From contig MCGO01000211.1 in the NCBI GenBank assembly GCA_002104985.1, forward strand, positions 1-64,000: a stretch of DNA of 64,000 nt, written 5' to 3'. This DNA is from Rhizoclosmatium globosum. Its lineage: Eukaryota > Chytridiomycota > Chytridiomycetes > Chytridiales > Chytriomycetaceae. The notes below the pieces were generated by a model, which worked only from the letters and a program-made list of their open reading frames with translations, was not told the DNA's origin and made no database searches. Below, piece after piece: positions 57,275-64,000 of the stretch (position 1 is its first letter; each line of letters starts with the position of its first letter). The position numbers and the translations under genes are program-made.

Positions 57275-58440
57275 TCACTCCTCTTCATCGCGAATATCAC
57301 CTTGAGGAGCTTCTCCAGAGGCGAGTACTTTGGTAACCATCTTGAGAATCTAAACGATGGTTAATTTCGTAATGTTTAAATAGCCGAATGAATTACCAAA
57401 TATCCCCAAAACACATTCAACGCTTGCAAGACATACAGACAGGCAGCGATGGGATAGAAGTAGTGACCATAACCGCGAGGCATTTGAACGCCGTCTTCAT
57501 ATTTGCTGTAAGTCATCAATGGGAAAACAATATAGACTGGGAAGATATAGTCGCGAGTAATCAGGAAGGTCAGAGCAAACACTCCAAAGAAGGCGTCGGC
57601 AAACTACATGGAAGTCGACGAATTCAGAAAGGACACAATGAAGGAGAAATACTCACAGCCTTCTGTCCAGCATAGAGACAACTCTTGGCAAGCTCCATAA
57701 TAGGGTCGCTGCAATCATGTAATAACAAAATCACCACTCCAGCACGAGTAAACCCAAGGACATAGCTCAACAACATTACAATAACAGTGGCAACATGATG
57801 ACAAACCATCTGTGCAAAATCAGATTGTCTTCGCTCGAAAAAGACGTTTACAAGTTGGTAGGCGTAGTTTCCAAACCCAACGTTGTAATACACCTTCAAC
57901 CAAAACGTAGTCTTATGTGGGAACCCTTCAAAATACAACTTTGAGTTGAAAACCCACGAGCTCTCCTGCGTGCAGATATAGATTCCTAGCACAGTAGACA
58001 CAGTGTAGAGAAAAGCCCGCCAAGACGCCGTTTGAAACTTGAGGCGGTCCTTTTCCGCCTTCACATACGCTTCTTTATGCTTGCGAATGTATTCCGTGCT
58101 TACAGATGCACGATCCACGTTGAATTCCGGGTACGGCACCACACGGAACGAAAGCGGGGTGAGGATGTAGCGGGCCGTGATTGAGTGCAGAAATGCCCAT
58201 GCAAAAGCCCAAAGAACCAATGCGTACAAGTCTTGAGGAAACGCAACGTCCTTGTTGAATGGAGACGGGTACTGGGTTTCCAGTTACACTCCCGTTCGTT
58301 GTGTTATAGTTGGTCGCATTATAAACAGAGAGTGCAGACGCGTCGAAAGTTGGATTTTCTGTATTCGAGCCAGTCGAAAGCATAATGGAGACGAGGAACT
58401 GGGATCCAGATACCAGGGAATCAATGGCAGAGGAGAACAT
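57275..58440 (-). CDS. LAG1: Ceramide synthase (LAG1/LAC1 family, TLC domain; 336 aa, 4 exons)
   Basis: Exons (minus): 58440-58327, 58271-57657, 57603-57397, 57349-57275, a clean 336-residue frame. The first intron (58326-58272) starts GTTTAT, a weak donor, but joins ALS to YPSPFNKDVAFPQDLY in frame. TLC-domain helices start at LYALVLWAFAWAFL. The Lag motif is complete: FAQMVCHHVATVIVMLLSYV with its His pair, then HDCSDPIMELAK. The C-terminus is acidic (GDIRDEEE). The enzyme N-acylates sphingoid bases in the ER, one step after the two neighbouring reductases. No homeobox-like domain is seen, as expected for fungi. Confidence 0.9.
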
Positions 58441-58753
58441 CACGAATATTGGGTTCAATTGGTGTAAATGACTGGGGACTGGGACCTGGAAGTGTTTTGG
58501 AAAAGAGTTTTTTCCTTTTAAATCCTTGAAAGACCTGGCGGGAAAGGAAATTTGGGACCAGGGCAGGTTCGCCCAACAATAATCCCGCCCAAATCCCACC
58601 CAGCCCCACTTAAATCAGCATCCAATATACTCTGTCATGAGTCATTTAAGTTGATTGAACCTCTTACTTTACAAGTAATCTCATAATGATTCACATCCTG
58701 CATGTGTTTGGTTGTTAATCGCATTTCCCGATTACACGTACAAACTCTGAAAT
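58441..58753. other. Intergenic spacer upstream of the ceramide synthase
   Basis: 313 bases with no gene seen. It must include the ceramide synthase promoter and the 3' end of the kinesin transcript. Confidence 0.4.
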
Positions 58754-61261
58754 TTAACTACATTTAAGTTGTCCGGCTATGTTCAACACTTTTCTTCCTT
58801 CGAACATATTTATTCTGGTTCTAAATAGCTCCGAGGATAACATATCAATTTCTCTGTCCAACGCATCCACATCCTGAGCAATCATTTGCTTCAGTCCCAA
58901 GACTTCCTTGAGCGACGAAAGTGGAATACAGAGTCACGGAAACGGTCTAGTTCTTGTGATGGATCGTGAGATGTGAGTGTCTCGACGGATTCACGCGTTG
59001 AAGGTGTGGACGGTTTCTGTGGTGGTAGTGATGATTGAACGGCTGCTTTAAGGCGACGGTGGAGGAGGATGCTGCAGAAGATGCGCTTTGGATTTCGGGT
59101 CTATATGCATTACATTTCAGTTTTAAATGTTTAATGAAAGAGACATTACCGATCCATCTTTACAGATCCGCGAGACAACCTTGCAGTTTTTTTACTTGGA
59201 ATTGCGTCTTTGATGGAATCTAGGGATGCGTGTCTAGTGATTGCGTCTTCACGTTTAGGTGGTGTTGGAATTTTCGATTTTGGGTGTTGTGGGAGCTGCG
59301 TTGTTGTGGATGTAGCGGGTTTTGTTTTGATGGACGTGAGAGAGTTTTGGGTGGGTCCTGGAGCAAGAGGGGGAAGTCGGATGGAAGGTCGTCCAGCGAT
59401 GTGCGTGAAGTGGAACGCAGGTATCGTGTCAAGTATGGCGAAGGAGATGGTGCATTTTGAGACTGTTGAGAAGGAGGAAGCGCTCCACGCATACTTGCGC
59501 GGGATGAGCAAACTGAACCCGCAGAGGAGAGTGAAATATCAGGAAGCTTTAAAGGTTGAGATTGAGGATTCTGAAATGGACTGTGAGTCGTATATCCAGA
59601 TCGTATGTCCATCATTGGATTGAATGCACCACGAAATTCAACGGCGGCTCTTAAGGCAGCGTTTTCTCGGCGGAGACCATTGACTTCCCGACGAAGAGCG
59701 AGAACTTTATCACCGACTGGTCCAATTTGAACAGCAGGTCTGTTGCGGATTTTTCTGGCTCGGGCTGCATATCGCAATGTTTGAGTGACTCTTGCAGATT
59801 AACTGACGATGGAGAGATACACGCAATCATAAGGGCAAGACCCGACCCGCCCAGCGAATCAGATAAAAGTTTTGTAAGATTTGAGTCACGGTAAGGAATG
59901 TGCCCGTTCCGTTTTTTAGGGTCAGCTAGGGCTGAGATGCAGTTTCCTGTTGGATGGAGTTATTAAAAACGAGTACAGAAGAAGAAATGCCCATACCAAG
60001 TGTCAATAAACTCTTATTAATGCTCATCGTCTCCGTCAGCGTATCCCCTTTCGCTCTTGACTCCCGAACACGCTCACTACCCGCTAAATCCACAAAACTA
60101 ATCTTTCCCCTCTTCATCGACTCCCCCCCCACTTTCAATATACACTGTCATAATACTATGACTTCGACTACTATATTCATTCAACCTGTGAGCACCTGTT
60201 GACCTATTCTTAAGCCCTTCCTCGAGGACCGCAATACAATCATCCAAGTCCCGACATTCGACTGTAATAGCGTTTTCGACGTAAAAACCTCGCTCTGCAG
60301 TCCATCGGACGGGAAGAGACGATGTCGGCGATGCGAGAGGAGACAGTAGGTCCTGCACCAGTTCGTTATATATCTCAAGGTATGTCGCGCGAATTATGAA
60401 TGTATCTGCAGGATGATTCGCCGTTGTTTCAGAAAAAAGGTGTTCAAGAGCTCTTGGGATGATCCCCAAACGTTCGGGATGCAATGACCAATGGTGCTCC
60501 GGTCCTGTGATTGTAAACGTCTTTCCAGATCCCGTTTGTCCAAATGCGAAAATGGTGGCAGCGTATCTGATCGGGAGATTAGCTTTTAAGAAGTAAAGAA
60601 AACGAATTTACCCATTGATAGCTTGCGAAACCAAATCTTTAACTCCACACTCCTCAAATACTCGTTCCTGATCAGTTGTTTCTTCATACACCCGATGAAA
60701 CGTCAACACTCTCTTAGTTCCTTCGTCAGATCCTTTCCGTGAAATATCAAGCAACTGCAATGATTTCCCATCTCCCAACGGACTTATAGCGACTGGTTCA
60801 TCTTCATGCGGTGCGTGTAATTGTGAGACACGAGAATTGGGCGTAGATGGAGAGTTTTCGCGAGAAATTTCGTAGTCAGTCTTTGGACGTATCCGGACTA
60901 CGACACGAATATTCGAAGTTTCAGGTGTTGTTGCGCTTTTTGGTGTGGCTGCGTATGACGTGAAAGTTGAGAATGATGTTTTCGAGGAACTTGACATTGG
61001 ACGAGAGTTTGAGAGGAGCGATGTACGCGGTGAGTTTGATTTATAAGGATTTGAGGGAGGGTGTGGGATTTGGTGGTACGACATGGGATACGAGCTGTTG
61101 AGCGGATTTTCATGATGGTTGTAGGAAGTGGCTGAAGAGGCTTGGCGATGGAGGTTGCCAATCGTTTGAGCCGATAAGTTTTGTAGTGACGCGTATTGTT
61201 GCGGATGGTAGTTTCCATCGTAGCCTTGTGCGTAGTATTGGTGTTGGTTTGGATGGGCCAT
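58754..61261 (-). CDS. Kinesin motor protein (N-terminal motor, KIF12-like neck)
   Basis: Exons (minus): 61261-60612, 60566-59997, 59946-59150, 59100-58754. A disordered Ser/Tyr/His-rich N-terminus of about 120 residues precedes the motor domain ([11 protein letters not shown]). The P-loop is [11 protein letters not shown] (about residue 225), switch I is NEYSSRSHS, switch II is FVDLAGSER, and the neck is [16 protein letters not shown]. The C-terminal tail ends in a coiled coil ([20 protein letters not shown]). Frame changes: an extra G in the 8-G run (plus-strand C run at 60123-60130), one missing A near 59788 (before the neck), and one missing base each near 59045 and 58920. All are beside homopolymers. 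The ATG at 61261 is the first in frame. It is divergent from reductase paralogue 2. Confidence 0.85.
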
Positions 61262-61517
61262 TGCTGTTGGGAGTGACAATTTCCACACAGGAATTTAGAG
61301 TGTCGATCTCTCTCTTCTTTAATATGATACCTGATACTGTATTCAGCATGACAGTATTATCGCTTCTTGTGTGTTGAGTGAATCGCGACCCGAACATGCA
61401 GTTACATGCCGTGACCCGTCTGCCAAAAAACTACTTTAGATACCCACATAGTATATGCGTTAGACTGTTGTGTGTTCTGCATTAACCCAAAACCGATTGG
61501 CAAAACTCAATCTCAAA

Positions 61518-62998
61518 ATGGCCGCCATGATTGAGGCACTCACAGCCAACCCGTACCGCACGGCCTTCTACACACTGCTCGCCCTTCCCCTTCTTGCCAC
61601 AGTCAAAGTCCTCGTGCACTACGTTATCTCGCTCCAGTTCAGTGCTGCAGCCCTGCGCAGAAAGGTGGATGGCAAGAACGTTGTTATTACTGGAGGAAGC
61701 AAGGGCCTGGGCAAGGTGGGCACTGTGCTTGTCTTGTGTCTGGACTGGAAGTGGGGGCATTAACCACTTAGGGTTAGGGCATCGCGCGTGTCCTCGTCGA
61801 AAGCGGTGCCAATGTGACCCTTGTCGCGCGCGGTGTCGAGTCGCTCAAGGAAGCCCAGAAGGAGCTCCAGGCCATCGCTGCAAAGGGAAGACAAGTCCAC
61901 ATTCAGCCAATCGATCTGAGCAACGCCGACAAGGTCATCGACGGTGTCCGCTTAATTCGGAAGGCGATGGGCAAGATCGACTGGGTTGTACGTGCTCACT
62001 CTCTCGTGCTTAAATGTATCTAAAGAGATAATTAATGCATTTGTTCGCACAGATCCACAATGCCGGAACCGCGAATCCAGGCTTTGTTGCTGACCAGCTT
62101 GACCAGGAAATCGACTCCATGATTGAGCACAACCTTCTCAGCGGCGCGTACGTCGTCAAAGCCCTTGTTGCTACTGCGAAGGAAATTGCTGAAGACAAAA
62201 AGGTGCCTGCTGGGGTCGCACTTGGGCAATCTCAGGTCTGTCCCAAGCTGCTCAGGAGGAAATGCCAACAAAGCTTGTCTTTGTTGGAAGCGTCTGCTCT
62301 GTTCTTTCTTTTATTGGTTTCGCAGGTTATTCTGCCAGGTGTGTAAAATTGATGCTTTTATTACCTTCGACTCACTGACTTTCTCTCTGTCGCAATACAG
62401 CAAGTATGGTCAAAGAGGTTTCTGCGACGGCCTGCGTTCAGAATTCAAGCCACTGGGTATTGATGTCCATCTCTTCCTCCCTGTACGTTCCTCGTCTTTT
62501 CATCTCACATGTACCCTAATGTCTCGTAGGCCAACATGGACACCCCTGGATTCGCTGTGGAGGGTGAAACTAAACCTCAAATCACAAAGCAAATTGAAGG
62601 AACCCTTCAAACTGTGTCTCCAGAGGCTGCTGCTAAGGCTTTGTTTGCTGGAATATTGAGTGACAGATATTTGATTTCCAACGATATTCTCGGTGAGCTT
62701 GCCAGAGTCGGAGCACAAGGTGGAGTCGTTAGACCCAACATTATCACTGAGGTTTGTTCAAATCTGCAAAATATCGATATCGATGTCTGAATTATTGTAA
62801 TACTCGTAGACTATTGCCGCGCCAATCATTTTCATCGCGTTTAGTATCTGGGTTATCTTGACGGACATTGAAATCAATCTTTTTCTCGTCAGCGCCAAAA
62901 CCGGAAGCAAACAAGAACAAGAAGTCAAACTGATGTCCTCCAGGCTGCACCACTTTTTTCTGATTCTATTTCTAGCATTGTTGACAGCAGTTGAATGA
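61518..62998 (+). CDS. 3-ketodihydrosphingosine reductase-like SDR, paralogue 2 (about 395 aa, 6 exons)
   Basis: Exons: 61518-61715, 61778-61987, 62053-62338, 62401-62482, 62530-62751, 62810-62998. N-terminal membrane segment (FYTLLALPLLATVKVLVHYV), NADPH site TGGSKGLG, WVIHNAG and the catalytic GYSASKYGQRGF with an intact YxxxK, then C-terminal hydrophobic helices (IIFIAFSIWVILTDI). Family length and topology fit KDSR/TSC10. One base is missing near 62234 (GQSQ then GLSQAAQEEMPTK). The paralogue at 50.2-51.4 kb shares the same layout but has only two introns. Confidence 0.87.
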
Positions 62999-63045
62999 AG
63001 TTCCCAAATATTACATCAGATATATATACTCTCACTTTGACTAAA

Positions 63046-64000
63046 CTATAAGATAACAGTCTCGACTACCCATAATCGTCGAATCCACAAAGATGCCACA
63101 TCATTGCATTCCTCAGTCCTAGGAACAACCTCGATTTCTCCACCTTTTACAACCTTCACGTTATAACTTTCCCACCACACCTTCCGCACAGCAATCCCAG
63201 CAGCCAGGATATCATCCACGGACTCATATCCGTCAACATTACCGTCTTCATCCGCCACCTGAGTAATTACATCATATTCATTATCACTACTTCCACCATT
63301 CGATACCAATGGTTTTTCGTGAGCCAAATTCATATTTCGACGTGAGCATCCGGCTACACACGCACTCTGAAGAACACCAACGCAACCGCCACTTTCCCTG
63401 AAGCCCCATTCCTTTTCTCTTACATCTACGCCAGCAAAGTTTTCAACTGCCGCCAGAATTGGTTGAAGTTTTGGGGGAGGTTGTACAAGTGTTGTCGTTT
63501 CAAGTGGAACGTGACTATGAACGGGAACAGGGATTTGAGAATGATGAGGGTGAACAGAAGTGGGTGTCGGGGACGCAGGTGGAGTGATAACTTGTGCATT
63601 GGCCACTGCGTTGGCTACTAAGTCCTTGGAAAACACGCGTCGAAACCACTTCTTGATGCCAACGTTCTTTCCATTCTCTTCCCTATCCTATTTTCTTCTT
63701 CCTGCGATATTTTCGTTTCTTCTTCAAAGCCAGCATTCTCCGTCGCTGCCCGAGCACACAAATCAACCCCAGAATCAACACGCCCTTTCCTCCCCCGACT
63801 CACCACCGACTCCAAAACCCCATCCAATCCCTTCAAATAATCTCCGCATTACGTTTCATCGCTGTCGCGTCAAACGATGTCCCCTCAGCAACAGGCGGAA
63901 GCACATAAAAATCGAGTTCCTCTTGAACCACAAGAATACAATCCACCTCCAAGACCCCATCTCCACTTCCATGCCGACTTTCACCTTCAGAAACCACGTC
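63046..64000 (-). CDS. Unrecognised protein, 5' end outside window
   Basis: Three frames join into one gene with two one-base corrections near 63838 (AEDYLKGLDGVLESVV) and near 63670. Readable parts: a segment QEELDFYVLPPVAEGTSFDA, a Glu-rich region (EEETKISQEEENRIG), a basic KKWFRRVFSKD, a Pro/His-rich linker (TPPASPTPTSVHPHHSQIPV), an acidic region (DEDGNVDGYESVDD), and the end WIRRLWVVETVIL. The N-terminus lies beyond 64000. No family is recognised. It is convergent with reductase paralogue 2, with 47 bp between. Confidence 0.55.

Overview
The window is eukaryotic and fungal. Genes carry many short introns (mostly 43-80 nt, GT..AG, often with a CTAAC/CTTAAC-like branch site), gene spacing is tight, and seven division-1 chitin synthase copies are present. 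Together with the gene mix (algal/plant polysaccharide-type secreted proteins, WSC and CAP domains, a large Ty1/copia element), the best guess is a zoosporic fungus (Chytridiomycota). That placement is inference from style and content, not from a marker gene.

Layout. 1-17.1 kb: five chitin synthase (CHS) genes in a row, three on the minus strand (the first broken and cut by the window edge) and two on the plus strand after a divergent promoter region. 17.2-20.0 kb: an F-box/ankyrin protein. 20.1-27.0 kb: a nearly complete Ty1/copia LTR retrotransposon with a perfect 5-bp target duplication, inserted about 30 bp upstream of the start codon of a sixth CHS (27.0-30.2 kb). 30.5-36.2 kb: a giant secreted WSC-domain protein ending in an HELTH metalloprotease-like domain. 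36.6-38.1 kb: an ENPP-type phosphodiesterase. 38.2-41.5 kb: a seventh CHS. 41.8-45.6 kb: a seven-helix membrane protein, an unknown protein, and a secreted kiwellin-like protein with an in-frame stop. 46.2-49.8 kb: the nucleolar MIF4G protein SGD1/NOM1. 49.8-50.2 kb: a fragment resembling a CHS cytosolic loop. 50.2-51.4, 57.3-58.4 and 61.5-63.0 kb: two 3-ketodihydrosphingosine reductase paralogues and a ceramide synthase, a loose sphingolipid gene group. 51.6-53.6 kb: a secreted CAP + alginate-lyase-like (PL7) membrane-anchored protein. 53.6-57.2 kb: gene-poor DNA with two palindromic repeat copies, a microsatellite and two orphan exons. 58.8-61.3 kb: a kinesin. 63.0-64.0 kb: the 3' part of an unrecognised gene.

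How the genes work together: the CHS set supplies cell-wall chitin and falls into two subfamilies by the sequence of the loop before the last membrane segments. The three sphingolipid enzymes catalyse consecutive parts of ceramide synthesis (ketone reduction, then N-acylation). Several secreted proteins (WSC-protease, kiwellin-like, CAP-PL7) suggest interaction with external polysaccharide or host surfaces.

Caveat: at least a dozen coding regions need a one-base correction to stay in frame, usually a missing base beside a short homopolymer, and this includes the conserved SGD1 gene. I therefore treat most single frameshifts as probable sequence errors, and only the first CHS copy (many shifts) and the stop codons in the retrotransposon and the kiwellin gene as better candidates for real decay.
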